Source: Eonycteris spelaea
Lineage: Eukaryota > Chordata > Mammalia > Chiroptera > Pteropodidae
NCBI GenBank assembly: GCA_003508835.1
Contig: PUFA01000165.1
Coordinates: forward strand, 1,889,001 to 1,953,000
DNA length: 64,000 nucleotides
Direction: 5' to 3'
In this document: piece by piece, positions 12,473 to 24,830 of the stretch
How the letters are laid out: each line of letters opens with the position of its first letter
How positions within the stretch are numbered: position 1 is the first letter of the stretch
Notes under the pieces: model-generated
Database searches by the model: none
Told to the model about the DNA's origin: nothing
What the model saw: the letters and a program-made list of their open reading frames with translations, nothing else
Translations under genes and position numbers: made by a program

Positions 12473-14140
12473 TATAAGCTTCTTAAGTATTATCATTTGG
12501 GAGGGTGCAACTACATATAAAGGAACTTAAAAAAATATATTTTTTTATTTTCAATTACAGTTGGCACATAGTAAATGAACATTTTTAAGTAAGATAAGCC
12601 AACATAATTTTAATCTTTGCATGTTGATAAAATCAGAAAGAAACTAATATAATTCAGGAAAATTAGATTTTTGAAAGAAGGTTTAAAAAATCCTGGCTGT
12701 AACATGATTTTGATAAAAGGCTCTTCCATATAAAATTTGTACACAATAAATAATATTAATAAACATAGTACCCTTTAAAAGAAATAGTTAAAATCCTTTA
12801 TCAACATAAAGATTATCATTATTTATCTTGTAAAATCATCTTCAGCACAGAAAGATAATGCTAAGTTTTACAAGATTTAAGCCTTAAGGATAGGTATTTA
12901 TAACTAAATAAAAGATCTGGGGTGGGATTCCTACAGAGTCAAACTAACTGGCAAAGGAATTTGATGCAAACAAAATGAGGTTTTTGCTTATCTGTTTACA
13001 ATGAAATTGAATTGAATTAGGTGCTTATTTACAGTCATTCTGCTTTTACTATCCCCTACCTTATTTTCTCATTTTGCTTGTGATTTTACTTGTAAAATTG
13101 AGCTTCATTTGTGCTTAGAAATAAATATTTTAGGCACTTCCAAAAGAAATAACCCAACCTAAAGAAAATATGAAGTATTTTCATATTGAAAATATGAAAA
13201 AAAAAACTTGAAATAATAGGGCATAAAATTTTATTTTTTAAATAATACGAGATTATAAGTAAAATAATCTTCTTCAAAACTGTTCTAAAAATGACAACAA
13301 AAACTGTAATGTGTACACCTCTCGGGAGAAAAGGCTGAGAGTTTTGCCTTTAGCAGGCAAACAGAGGGAGAAAAAAACCTTGTCTAAATAAACGTTGTTA
13401 AAATTACTTCTTCATGTGTTAAAACATAAGTTTTGTCTATATCGGTTAAACATAAAGAGCTTAATAATCTTGCACAGGGCAATGGTGGGAGCAATTCAAT
13501 AATTAAATAAATATTCCCAGTATAAAAACTCATTTTCTGTCTGAAATAACAGAATATGTTAGAGTAGTATTTATTACAAAGAACAGAATTGTTTCTATAT
13601 ATCAAATGTGACAAAAGGGTAAATCAACTGATAACCAAATACTGAGTTGAGGGATGACAGTAGAAGCTGTGACTTTGTCTCTTTTCACATTCTGAATCAG
13701 TGAGTGGGTCAATGGGGAATATCGTTATTTAGTATTCTGCATTGCTCATTTTTTGAAAAAATTTTGCTATTACAGAATATGTGATAGTGACAACTAATCT
13801 TAATTTTCTAATGTGTAACTCTATGATAAAAATTTTCCATGTTCTAAGAAGATTGAAAATATTATTATATTATCTTTTCAACAAATTAATATCATGAAAA
13901 CTGTCACAGTACAAAAAAAAAAGTAATGTAGTTCTATATTTTCCAGTACTCTCTAACTTATCCAAAGAGAGAAGGAATTCAGAAAAGCATTTTTCAGGTG
14001 GTGAGAAATCTAATGTCTAATGTTGTAAAACATAAAACTTTAAAAATTATACTTGTTTAAAAATTTACCCCCAAACTCTTCCACTAGGTGGATGCGTTAC
14101 CCACATTTAACTTTTGCTTGGCTCCGAGTGCAAATGTGAA
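12473..14140. other. Unique AT-rich DNA
   Basis: No repeat or gene is recognised in this very AT-rich segment. Minus-strand frames of 60-80 codons are Phe/Ile/Leu/Lys-rich, as random AT-rich text would give. Confidence 0.5.
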
Positions 14141-14144
14141 CATC

Positions 14145-14295
14145 AGAAGTTCAGAGTTCAAATTTAAACTCCACTACTTACTAAGTTTATAATCTCAGGC
14201 AAGGTATTTTCACTCTTAGCTCACTGCTACACCTGCAAAAATGGAAATTACAATCTATATAAAAGTTCATAAAAATGATTGATAAATGCAGTTTC
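14145..14295 (+). repeat. MIR SINE fragment, sense
   Basis: TTCAAATTTAAACTCCACTA, then TACTAAGTTTATAATCTCAG and GGCAAGGTATTTTCACTCTT, and later CACCTGCAAAAATGGAAATT, follow the order 'aatcccagctctgccac', 'tactagctgtgtgacc', 'gggcaagttacttaacctct', 'tcatctgtaaaatgggg'. Confidence 0.75.
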
Positions 14296-14305
14296 TCTGT
14301 TCTTT

Positions 14306-14366
14306 TTATTACTATTATTATCATTACTATGGCTGCTGCTACTACTACTCTTACTACAATTATTAA
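14306..14366. repeat. Trinucleotide (TTA/CTA/CTG)n microsatellite
   Basis: A run of imperfect three-base units follows the MIR tail and probably grew from it. It produces the Val/Ala/Ile-rich minus-strand frame at 14187-14381, which is therefore not a gene. Confidence 0.8.
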
Positions 14367-14439
14367 TCCTAAAATTCCCATTGAAGTACTTTTCTAAAAA
14401 CAATAGATAAAATATTTTTAACATGGATAACAGTATACT

Positions 14440-14635
14440 TGAATGACTTTAATTTGTGTCCCAGCTTTGTAACTTGCTACTTTTGTGACTTTAAAAACAT
14501 CATGATTCCTAAAAAAGACCAGTTTCTTATTTTTAAAAAGGGGACAGGAATATCTGCCCCTGATTATTGAATGATTTAAATAAATTATGTATGCATGTAA
14601 ATAATAAAAGACCTTGCAAATGTTAATAACCATGA
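14440..14635 (+). repeat. MIR SINE fragment, sense
   Basis: TGTGTCCCAGCTTTGTAACT, CTTGCTACTTTTGTGACTTT and, later, TTTTTAAAAAGGGGACAGGA match the MIR core and 'aaaatgggg' region in order. The distal part near 14570-14635 resembles the 'taaatgagttaatgcatgtaaag' end. This is the second MIR in the same orientation within 300 bp. Confidence 0.7.
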
Positions 14636-15528
14636 GGAAAGTGAGAAACTACAACTTTTTAAAGAAAAGTAATTAAAGGTCAATAAATATTGTTGCAGTT
14701 AAGCAATTTTTATGACTTAAGTGGGTTTATCTATTGGTATCTCTTGACTCACGTATTAAGCTTATCACATTAAGCAGTTGAAATCAGATTAAATACAGTT
14801 CATTCTGGTCCACTTGCTAAAACTTGCCAATCAGATGTTTTCCAATTTTCTCACATAATATTTCTCTTGTCCTATGGGGTCATGTGGTAATTTCTGCAGG
14901 GAAAATAGTCTAACCACCATAAAACTGATCAAAGTGTTACTACAAATACTGCCTCAGGACAAATGATTTGAACCTTTCTATTATCAAAACATCTGCAAAT
15001 GTTCGCTTTTATGTACGTGTCTTATGAATGAACATATGTTGGTTGACTTCTCTTCCCACTCAGCACACCTGACATACATCTGACACATACAATAGAATTC
15101 AAGAAAAATCCCCAAATGTTGGGAACTTTTATTAGGAATTAACAAATTTTTCTAATAGGACAATACTCAAATTCTAGAAAGGCAGAAAACATTTTACACA
15201 GTCTTCACTGTAAATCGTTCTGCAATTTTGAGTTAATATGCTGGTTTCTAAAATATTACTGTGCATAAATATTGCTTTTGTACCTTTTCCAGAATTATGT
15301 ATGGTGGTACATAAACCTCACCATGATATATATACCACTGAAGGTCATTTACGTGAAGTTTTAAATAATCTCAACTAGATTCTTGTAACATATTGGCACA
15401 GTTCATGTTTTTTAGGCACGTTTTTATTTTAAAGGATTTATGTCTTATTTTGCTAAATTAACCCTTACATAAAAATAGGTAAAATATTTGTTTTGACAGT
15501 AATGAGGGCACTATATGTTTCTTTCTTT
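14636..15528. other. Unique AT-rich DNA
   Basis: No recognisable gene or repeat. Confidence 0.5.
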
Positions 15529-15550
15529 GTGTGTGTGTGTGTGTGTGTGC
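15529..15550. repeat. (GT)n microsatellite
   Basis: About ten uninterrupted GT units, a potential length-polymorphic marker. Confidence 0.95.
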
Positions 15551-17550
15551 ATGCACTCGCAATAATGTGTGCTGTGTATATCTATAATAGAAAATTAAGC
15601 CTTAAACATAGGATATAATAAAAAATGGAATGATTGGTTAATCTCTGCAATTTTTTGTATTTATTTTTTAAATTTATTGTCATAAGCTAAGTCATTGTTT
15701 AGTATTTTGCACATACGTTTTAAAGATTACAACTGAGTAGATTGGCCCTGGCCCATTTCACATGTACGTGTGTAGGTGGAGTTGCAATAAAGAAATATAA
15801 AATAGAAATGACAATTTCCTTTGGAAAATCTAAATGTGAAACTATGCACGCTAACATAATTTTCAAAATGGCAAATAATAACAATAAAGTATTTTCAATT
15901 AGTCATAAGATAGAAAAATGTATGCTTTCTTGCATTGGCAGTAGGTTGATTTTGTCCATTGAATTAATTTGACTGAACAGCTGGTTGGGTAGTGCTGCTT
16001 TTTCCCTCCCAAAGTAGGTGTTTCCAGCTCCCAGCCTAATTCTCAGAAGAATATGAACCTGTGCCTTAGTGCAATAATTTTTTCCATTAAGAATTTTATT
16101 AAAATTTTTAAATGTTCTAAAATCCAAATGGAATATATTCCAGAATGTTGAATAATATGGTCCACGTATATGCTATACATACCGAGGGCTCTTTCTCCAT
16201 TTAAAGATAGTACAACATGCCATGTTAACATTCTGTTTAGCTTAATGTTTAGAATCATAATTCCAGGTTTTCAGCTCCTGTGGTTTACTTTCATCGATTT
16301 ATTACTGTTTTTATTTTTCTATATCAAGTTTCTCATTAAATTATAAATAAAACTATATGTTGATGGTGGAATTCTAAACATATTACTTTGAATAATAGGA
16401 GTGTTTATTTCTTTTAAACTCTAAATGACATACTTCATACTAGTAAAATGTTCTCTAACAGTATAACAAAATGTACATTATCTGGTGGAACCCACATCCT
16501 AAAATATAACTAGGTCTATGTTCATATTAACTCATGGAAAATTCTTTTCTGCACTGTTTGAGAAAGTATGCTCATGTTTTACTATTGTTTATTCTTCAAT
16601 AACTAATCACCCTTCTTGGTCTTCCAAAAGTTCCTGGCATTTTACTAGTTTACACATTGATTGAACACTGTTCCCAGAATTGCTTTTGGCACCAGGCCCA
16701 CTGCTGTAATAATCAGCTATAAGATTTATTCCAGTGGAGAAGTGTTATAAACATAAGGATTCATAAGGCAGTACACTGAAAGTGAATACTGATGCTTTCT
16801 TTGAGATGGTTTAAAACTTTTTGTGCCTTCAATGAGCACTAATGCCAGTCTTTATACTCTTCAGCTACGTGTGAGCTTTGATTCTGTAGAAAAAAGGCAT
16901 GCTCATTAGATTTGATGATTGGATGTTTATATTAATCATTATTAGCCAGTTTAGCAAATTGAAATAATTTAATTTCACAAAGGCAAGTATAGAAAAATCG
17001 CAGAGAATACTTTAAAAGCCCCGCCTTTATGGAAATTAAGGAATTAACTGCTATACATGATCTGACACATTTGCTGCAATAGGATATATTATTATACTGG
17101 TGGATGGGTGGAGTAAAAGTACAAAGGAAGCCAAAAAATTCAAAGGGAAACAGCTGGCAGGTAAATGCACTGAGCCAGAAAAGAATAATAAAGAGAAATG
17201 AGGTGAGTGGAAAACAGAACACATAATCATTTCTTAAATAAAAGACACAAAAGCAAAGAAAAACATAACTTATAGTTTACAGAATGTTGAGAAGAAAAAG
17301 GTTGTGGAATATTAATCTTAAGTAGGGGGAAAGAAAAATAGATACAGCTAAAATGTTGGAAAGATAAAGAAATAGACTATTCAACCAAGTTAATTTATGG
17401 ATAAAAAAATGGGGTGAGTTTTGGGGGCTGCAGAAGGGTTAAGAAGTTAGAGAACCCGGAAAGGTCGGTGTCTAAACCACAAGAGTAAAATACTTTGTGT
17501 GGTATTAATTGCCTTTGTGGGCCCTATAGATACCTAAGGTCATTCAGAGT
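15551..17550. other. Unique AT-rich DNA
   Basis: No confident repeat or gene. The 76-codon plus frame at 15742-15972 and several minus frames overlap in this stretch and show no domain. Confidence 0.5.
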
Positions 17551-17554
17551 TCAC

Positions 17555-17835
17555 TAATACTTCTCAGGAAAACCTCCCCAGTTTTCCCAAACACGTGCTC
17601 AAATAGCTCCCTTTATTTTTCCTTTTTAGTATGTATAATCACTTAAAATTATTTACCTGTGTCATTAGATAATTTTCTCCCCCAGGGGAACATAAACTTC
17701 AGAAATTCTGGTAGGGCAATCTCACCATTATAGCTCAAAGCCTACTGCAGTGCCTGAGAGATAACAGACATTCAGAAACATTTTTTTTTGAATGAATAAA
17801 TTAATGAATGAATAGCAAATGATTGAATGAATGGA
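17555..17835 (+). mobile_element. L2 LINE 3' end, sense, with (GAAT)n tail
   Basis: TCTCAGGAAAACCTCCCCAG, the GAACATAAACTTCAGAAATT stretch ('gaatgtaagctccatgaggg') and CTACTGCAGTGCCTGAGAGA ('tagcacagtgcctggcaca') give the L2 3' order. It ends in AATGAATAAATTAATGAATG and related units, the expanded L2 tail repeat. Confidence 0.75.
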
Positions 17836-18240
17836 TTAATTACCCCATGATCAGTAATTCTGCCTGGAAGTGGGGATTAGAAAAACAGTACAAGAAAGTA
17901 AGGGTAAGGTACAATTAGAAAGGAGGGGCTATTGTGTAGAGCTTGTGAATATTTTGGGAAGAAGCAAAGGAAGAAACCTGGGGAAATAGAGCTTTCAAGG
18001 CTGAAAAAAGTAAAAATGGAAAAGAGGGGTGTGTGGAATGAAAGAGATAAATATAGAAATCATAGTTGCAATGTAATTTGATACCAAAAGAGGCATCTAA
18101 AAAACACATTGTAATATTTATGTGTTTTGAACATTAAAATCTCAAATGTCAACTGTAAATATTAAAATTAGAGCGAAATCATAAATTCTTATACTTTGGG
18201 CTTTTCTCCAAAATAGTTTTTTTTTTAATTCAAACTTCTA
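17836..18240. other. Unique purine-biased DNA
   Basis: No recognisable feature. The segment 17870-18060 is A/G-biased. Confidence 0.5.
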
Positions 18241-18244
18241 ATAA

Positions 18245-18365
18245 AATGATAATAATAGCTCTCATTTATTGAGTGCAGATTATGTGCCAGCTACTGTCTT
18301 ATTCTTGTATGTATTTTGTTAATCCTCATGATTGCTGCACGTGGGAATTACTATATCCTGGCTTT
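18245..18365 (-). repeat. MIR SINE fragment, antisense
   Basis: CTCATTTATTGAGTGCAGAT and TATGTGCCAGCTACTGTCTT followed by TTTGTTAATCCTCATGATTG are the reverse complement of the MIR 3' half ('caatcatgaggattaa..., gtgcctggcacata'). Confidence 0.75.
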
Positions 18366-18785
18366 AGTAGCTCACCTCTCTCTCACTCTCGAACCACCTA
18401 CAACCTTTGTCCTATCCCTCACTCTTTTGAAATTCTTTTTTATGAAGGTTGCTGGTTTCCTGCATGCTGCCAACTTTCCATGGTCCTCGTTTCACCTAGT
18501 CACAGACCACAGATAAAGTATGGCATGGGGAATCAATTTGAAAATGGTATTGCTGACATACCATCACCTTGAGGACATATTTGTTGCCTTTCTCTGCAGA
18601 GTGATCAAAAAAGAAAGCGACTTTTTATATACACAACTGTGCTGGTCAGGTACACCCACAAGAGTAGACTACAGTTGCTAAAAGTGGAAGCAAGAGGCAT
18701 GAAATGGGCATGTTTGATGACTTCCTTTTTACCTATCCAGTTAAGCCACTCCCTAGACTTTACAGAACACTCAGCTGAGAAGGTG
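18366..18785. other. Unique DNA
   Basis: This part holds the C-terminal part of a 99-codon plus frame (18273-18572) that starts inside the antisense MIR. The frame has no domain and is discounted. Confidence 0.45.
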
Positions 18786-18787
18786 AC

Positions 18788-18998
18788 AAGTGAGCACTGT
18801 CTTAGCCAGATGGTTGTGCGTTCCAATCCTAGCTCCAACTTATACTTGCTGTAGGAGCTTGGAGAGGAGGTTGAACTACTCTGAGTGTAGTTTCTATGAT
18901 TGTAAAATGGGGATAACATATACTTTGTGGATATGATGTAGAAATTACATTAGAAATTTGTGCCTGGTACATAATAGATGCTCAATAAATGGGAACTA
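18788..18998 (+). repeat. MIR SINE, near full length, sense
   Basis: The order follows MIR: GAGCACTGTCTTAGCCAGAT, TGCGTTCCAATCCTAGCTCC (tRNA B-box-derived part), GCTGTAGGAGCTTGGAGAGG, TGATTGTAAAATGGGGATAA and GTGCCTGGTACATAATAGAT up to CTCAATAAAT. Both the 5' tRNA-related part and the 3' end are present, which makes it one of the best-preserved MIRs of the window. Confidence 0.9.
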
Positions 18999-20340
18999 CT
19001 GTTTTTTACTATAAAATAAAAATAATTGCTATCTAATTGGGAAAATAAAATATTATAACAAATGATAAATGAAGTAGCATTTGGCTGTGTTTGCACTTTT
19101 TTTCACTAAGCTTAACACTTTTTCTTATTTCCTTTTTCTTTCTACTTGCCCCATAATTTGGGTGAATAAATTATTGTGCTCTTCTTTCTCTATCCTTCTC
19201 TCACTAACTTAATCTGATGGCATATCAATCTACTTCTAAAACTCAAAGTGCTTCATCCCAGTCACATATGCCCACTCTCTTCAAGAAGATTGTAGGTCAT
19301 CACTATGAATTCAGAAAGATGGCCTTATAATCATAGTTCCATATTTTATCTCACATCCAAATTAGCATCTCCATACCCCCCACTCCAATCTTTCTTCATC
19401 TTTGTCAAAGGAAACACCACGCTCCAAGTGTCCTCAGCTGGAATCCATTTTCTACTTCTACATGCCTTTGAACATGTTGTTTCTTTCCCCCTCTATCCTC
19501 CAACATTCCATCATCACCTCTCCAAGGACCCTTCTTGGCATACTAGTACCCATATTAGTCTCTTTTAGACTCTGAGTATGAGAAGTTAGAGTTTGGAAGT
19601 CTTGATATTTCAGTGAGTAAATGAATCTTTTAGGAAATAGGAAAAAGGTCCCTTTAGCATCTATATTAGTGCTTTTAAGTTTTGAATAAAGTGTCAATCA
19701 AGTATTTGGGCCCGCATGTCCTTAGCAAGTTGATGACACTAGGTTCTTTTTATATTTCTAATATAAAGGTAATCTGTCAGTGTAAACCTTAATTGTTCTT
19801 TATAGGTGTTAGCACCAGAGAATGCAGCTCAACATTTTTGCATGTATGAAAGGCTGATGTGAAGTGGAAAGTATAAAATTTATATATTGTAAGAGAATAA
19901 TGACTGTAGTCATAGAAATAGAATCATAGGCAGTAGAAAGATAAACAGAGTGCTAATTAATAAATTTTCCCTAGAATTCTTTTTCCAGTGAAGGGGCACT
20001 GACTTAGGAATGGAGTTACTATCCAACTACCCAAGCTTCCTCTGAACAAAGGCACCTTTTGGCAATACCTTGGAATCACCTTAGAGCTAATTCCATGCCC
20101 TTAAAATCATGCAGTTGCCATTCAAGAAAACATCATTTATACCCACTCAGAGGAGTCATGTTACTCATCTTTCCCTTTAGCTTTATACATAGAAAGAAGA
20201 AATACAATTTTTCAAAAAGAGACTATTGACCACAAATATAAAACACTGGAAGACATTTTTAAAGACTATGTAGGATCTGAATGAAATACATATATCAAAC
20301 ATGAAATGCTATATAAGTATTATATGTATTACATGTATGT
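18999..20340. other. Unique AT-rich DNA; CT-rich part near 19180-19560
   Basis: The CT-rich stretch 19180-19560 could be a decayed sense L2 segment, but no diagnostic block is clear. Frames of 87 codons (19305-19568, plus) and 79 codons (19458-19697, minus) overlap each other and have no recognisable content. Confidence 0.4.
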
Positions 20341-20342
20341 AT

Positions 20343-20371
20343 TACATACATATATACATACATACATACAT
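20343..20371. repeat. (TACA)n microsatellite
   Basis: TACA units lie inside a wider region of TATA/TACA/TGTA words (20290-20400). Confidence 0.85.
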
Positions 20372-20689
20372 TGTGTATAAGTACTGTATATATATTAAAC
20401 ATGAATTACAGAGAGCCTACAACAAAAGCTTTAAAATTACAAAAATACTAATTTCTTCATTCTAAGTCTAATAATAAAATCAAATGCATAATGGAAATAG
20501 AGAACTTAATAAAATATTTCTAAAATTCAGTAACTCTTCACATGCTCATCTTTCCTCTCCTCTCTCTCTAACATACATAAGGGAGTTACAATGAACTTTT
20601 CAATGTTCCCTAAATAAATGCTGTCCTCTTCCTTTCTGGCTGGTAGACAGCTTTAACTCGTTCCTTCAGACCTCTTTCAAACGAGGGTA

Positions 20690-20840
20690 GCAGAGCCCAG
20701 CATTAAGAAGGATGGCTCTAAGGACGAGGAACGCTGGGGTTTATGGCTGACTCTTTCCTTTATATGTTGTGAAGTTGGACAATTAACTACCTTCTTCAAG
20801 CCTAGTTAATCCAAACTTTAAAACTCAGAAGATGTCTTCA
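20690..20840 (+). repeat. Probable MIR fragment, sense
   Basis: TTGTGAAGTTGGACAATTAA and CTACCTTCTTCAAGCCTAGT fit 'ctgtgaccttgggcaagttacttaacctctctaagcctcag'. The upstream AGGATGGCTCTAAGGACGAG is a weaker match to the MIR start. Confidence 0.5.
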
Positions 20841-21239
20841 TCGTTCACATCCAGAGGTAGATTTTTAAAAGCCTAGGAAAGTGCTTCAGAATGTGTGTTG
20901 AACATATCGAATGATGACACCTGACCTCTCAAGCTCACATTCAAAAGGAAAGGCTGACAGTACACCGACTCTGCTCGCTGACACAGCAGACACTGTCCTA
21001 GTTCAGGGTGTCACTGGGTGGCCAGTAAGATGGCCCATGACTCTGGAGTAACAGAGGAACTAAGACAATCTGATTTCATTTCTAGGGAAACTGAACTGAA
21101 AGGATGTTAGAAATTTACATGTGGGAGTAGAAGAGGAGAGGAGAAGTAGAATGTGGAGACAATTAAACTGTATTAGTAGAGGTTTGCTAGGACAAAATTT
21201 TTGTAGATCTTGATGTCCAGTAACATTGATGGGTAAGAT

Positions 21240-21720
21240 CATTCAGACCCATCTTTCTGCAGAGAACAACTAAAAATGGTGAAACAAAATTTAAGGCATC
21301 TTTTTAGACACATGGACTTGATGACTAAGTAGTAAATTATGACAACAATATCTGAGTGGAAGTGGAAACCCAGATAGACAGTGGACCTTCATAGTACTTA
21401 CATATATTGGAAAACTTTGATTATTTTGGTGGTCTCACTGGATCCAGAGAAGTCGAAGTTCTGGGCCTACCTGAGGTAGGAAGTCTAATAAGACAGCCTT
21501 CTCTCTGTACCATTGGGACCCAGCAGGGCTTCACCTTCTAGGTAAGGACAAATGAAAGTAGACTTGCCACCTCCCTTGAAAACCCAAAGGCCTTGCAGGA
21601 AGTCGTCTTGGTGCTGAGAAGAGAAGGGACATAAAACCACCTCTGAGAAATCTAACCACAAACTGGCCTTTTTGGGGATATTCAAACAAAGTAACAGCAC
21701 CTGGGTGGTCAAAAAAAAAT
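21240..21720 (+). mobile_element. Possible L1M 5'-region fragment
   Basis: This moderately GC-rich block has the texture of an old L1 5' region and may be continuous with the block after 22262, from which an antisense L1 piece separates it. The assignment rests on general resemblance and not on a diagnostic motif. A 75-codon minus frame (21485-21712) inside it is not considered real. Confidence 0.35.
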
Positions 21721-21762
21721 GCCTTGCTTATAAATCCTCAAATTTTGAATGGTGTTAAATAT

Positions 21763-21790
21763 AATGATGATGATAATGATGATGATGATA
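21763..21790. repeat. (ATG)n/(GAT)n microsatellite
   Basis: Nine trinucleotide units with one interruption lie at the junction with the antisense L1 fragment. Confidence 0.9.
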
Positions 21791-21794
21791 AAAT

Positions 21795-22262
21795 ATGCAG
21801 AACATAAAAATTTACTATTATAATAATTTTTAAGGTGTTCAATTCAGTGGCATTAAGTACATTCACAATGTTATGCAATCATTACCACTATCTAGGTCCA
21901 AAACATCTTCATCACCCCAAATGAAAATCCACACACATTATATGATCACTCCCATTTTCGCCTTCTCTAGGCTATTGGCAATCATTAATCTGCTTCCCAG
22001 CTCTATGGGTTTTCCTATTCTGGATACTTCACATGAATGAAACCATACAATATGTGGTCTTTTGTGTCTGATTTCTTTCACTTAGCACAATGTTTTTAAA
22101 GTTTAATTATGTTGTAGCATTTATCAGTATTCTATTTCTTTTAATGGCTGAATAATATTCCATTGCATAGATTTAGCACATTTTATTTATCCATTCATCT
22201 ATTGTTGGATACTTGGGGGGTTTTTCCCCCACCTTCTTCAAACTATTTAAAAATGGTCCTGC
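21795..22262 (-). mobile_element. L1 3' fragment, antisense
   Basis: On the plus strand, GTGTTCAATTCAGTGGCATT, AAGTACATTCACAATGTTAT, GCTGAATAATATTCCATTGC and TTTATCCATTCATCTATTGT are the antisense text of the L1 ORF2 end and 3' part ('...ggaatattattcagcc...'). The order is intact over about 450 bp. A small G6-T5-C5 hairpin lies at 22215-22230. It is non-coding. Confidence 0.9.
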
Positions 22263-22640
22263 ACTGGCAATGGCCCTAGGCACCTGGCAGAAACAAAACA
22301 AATCTTCTAAGAAAACAATTCTTGATGCAAAGAATTCACATAATTTAGGGAAATGGACAGGTCATTCAAACATAACTGAGCATATGAGGAATTAAAGCAT
22401 AACAACTGAACGTAAGCAGAAACTATAGATAGAGGCAAAAGATCTGCGAAGATGTGGATACTGTGATTACCAAGTGCAGATTATAAAGCAATACATTAAT
22501 TTTTTAAAAATTTTAAAACTTTATGTACAGAGAGATGAATTAACAAAAGGTGTTAAATAAGTAATAATACAATTGGAAAGTAGACAAGAAAAAAAATTGG
22601 GACATTTGAATGAAAATGCCAAAAGTTTGGTAAATCAAAA
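22262..22640 (+). mobile_element. Probable L1M 5'/pre-ORF1 fragment, sense
   Basis: GGCACCTGGCAGAAACAAAA and the region AGAATTCACATAATTTAGGG to CAGGTCATTCAAACATAACT, followed by TGTGATTACCAAGTGCAGAT, resemble a recurring segment found upstream of ORF1 in old mammalian L1s. It directly abuts the antisense L1 3' fragment, giving a nested or rearranged arrangement. The plus frame at 22213-22395 crosses the junction and is spurious. Confidence 0.5.
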
Positions 22641-23556
22641 ACTACATAATATCAAGTACCTGAATAATCATTGTATATCTTGGAAAATATATTTATTATT
22701 TTTAATTCCATACAATTCTTCATGTGATCTTTTTCTAAATATTATTTCTTGATATAATGTGTTTGATATTGAGTTCCTGACCAATTATACATTGTTCTTA
22801 TATTAAAACATTAGGTACCTTACGATATTCAGCTTCTCAAACATATTTCTGCAGTGCTTTGTGACAAAAGGCAAACACTATTTGTATATTTCATTCTGCA
22901 AGCTCAAGGATACTTGGAAGGACTTGGAAATGAAATAAAATCCAGTACTACAGGATTAGGAGAAGTTGTGAAATATTTAAATCTGGAAAGTAAAGCAGCT
23001 ATTAAAGTTTACTTTCATCTGTGAATATAAACATAGATACAAAAACGGGTGAATGAAAATTAACAGGCGGGCAAATAATAATAATTCAGGTGTTTTTTAT
23101 ATTGTGGTACATATCTCGAGGTGTTTTCTTTGACTAAAATTCAATAATTCTTTGAAAACACAGTTTGTAACCTTTCCTGTTAATTGTATACAAAAGATCA
23201 AATTACATGAACAAAAATAAAAATGTTAACTCTATCACTCGACTGCCTTGTCTCCAGAATGCTAAATATCCAGACGGACAAGGTCAGCATAGCTTGTATC
23301 CTAACATATACCCACCCTTTAATGGGAATTTAGGCAAGCATTAGAAAAGCTTTCAAGGAAAAAATAATTTTGCATCATCAAATTAATATAGCAAGAATTT
23401 TCATAATATGATAAAGACTTAGGCAAAATTGGTTATATTTGACTCTTAAGGAAAGAAATATCAATTAATTTCTAATCTCATTCAGCCAGAAACTGTATGA
23501 AATTTATGTTTGAAACTTGAGATACGTAACAAAGAAATTCAACAAAAATATTTGAA
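22641..23556. other. Unique AT-rich DNA
   Basis: Nothing recognisable. Confidence 0.5.
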
Positions 23557-23621
23557 TATAGGCAGTCCTCACTTTGCATGGCATCATGTTAACTTAAACT
23601 CTAAAGCAAGGACTGCCTGTA
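23557..23621. mobile_element. 65-bp palindromic MITE-like element
   Basis: The left end TATAGGCAGTCCTCACTTTG and the reverse complement of the right end, TACAGGCAGTCCTTGCTTT, agree over the first 13 bases with one mismatch, giving a foldback with a short centre. Both ends start with TA, so a TA target duplication (Tc1/mariner type) is possible. I cannot name the family. Confidence 0.7.
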
Positions 23622-24615
23622 TTCCAAAAGACTTATTATTTTACACAAAATAAGGAGCAAAACGCCACAGTCTTACTATATGGGCGAGATATGGAACTCT
23701 TTAAACTACTTAAGCAATCTTTAATTTTCCCAAATACTATTCTGTTTTTATAAAATATAGAGAAAGGAATAGAATTTAATTTGCACTTAGTTATACTGAT
23801 TAATAAAAATGCCGTATTTATCTGAGAATATTATTCTGAAGTCTATTTAATATGACTGAAAAGACAGATTATCACCTATAGCCTTAGGTGAAACTTAAAA
23901 TTCTCATTCCTATGAATTTTATTTTATATTCTGAATTCAGATAAGTACATTCTATTCTGAAATGTTATCTTTTATAAAAGACTCTACAAGTACAAACAGA
24001 TGGATTAATTACATTAAAAACTGACAAGTTATGTATAAAGTTAAAGAAGTCAATGCAAATAGAAAATTTATCATTTAATACCCAATCGAATCTAAATGAA
24101 TTCTTTTTTACTGTCATCAGGTTTCAAAACATTTAGCATGGAATAAGAGGCAATTTATCTGGCATCATAGAAATCTCAGAAAATAATTTTTCCTTTTTTA
24201 TATTTTGAAAAGAATCAATTTTTATTTCTAGACTAATAACAATAAAAACTTTAATATAGATACTTTTTTTAGAGAGTAGGTCAACATAAGAAAAATATAG
24301 ACCATTCATTTCTCCAAATCAACATTTTCTTTTCCAAACCTCATTGTCCTTATCTCATATGGCTGGGAAAATAGCAATTACAGAATAACAGAAGGTTCAC
24401 TTTTCTCCAGAGCACTTTCATAGGCAGAGTCACCAATTAAAAATATTGCCAGATTTCAAACGATAACATTAAAGACAAGTAATTTTTCTCTCATTTTTAT
24501 AAATCAAAAGGAAGAAGCATAGCTATCATACACTGTACATTTATTAAAGTTCTCTACTTATAACTCACTTGTTTGCAAAACTGTAACTATAACTACCCTC
24601 ACCAGATATATTGTG
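23622..24615. other. Unique AT-rich DNA
   Basis: No repeat or gene is recognised. Confidence 0.5.
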
Positions 24616-24617
24616 TC

Positions 24618-24830
24618 GTGGTTTTAAGAGCACAGACTCCAGAATCAGACTGGCACTGCTTGTATCCCAGCTCTGCAATTACTAGCTATATAACCTTGGG
24701 CAAATTAGTTATCCACTCTATGTCTCAGTTTTTTCATCAGTAAAATCGGACAATAATAGTTAATATCTATCTACCCCACAATGCTAAGAGGATATAATGA
24801 GTCAACCATGAAAAGCATTCAGATGAAGAA
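24618..24830 (+). repeat. MIR SINE, near full length, sense
   Basis: This copy is very clear: GAGCACAGACTCCAGAATCA, GGCACTGCTTGTATCCCAGC, AGCTATATAACCTTGGGCAA, TCAGTTTTTTCATCAGTAAA and CTAAGAGGATATAATGAGTC are in canonical order, with a decayed AAAGCATTCAGA end. It is the best MIR copy in the window. Confidence 0.95.

Noticed and set aside
18273..18919. Frames of 99 (plus) and 104 codons (minus)
   Set aside because: Each overlaps a MIR, there are opposing frames over the same DNA, and no domain or splice structure is present.
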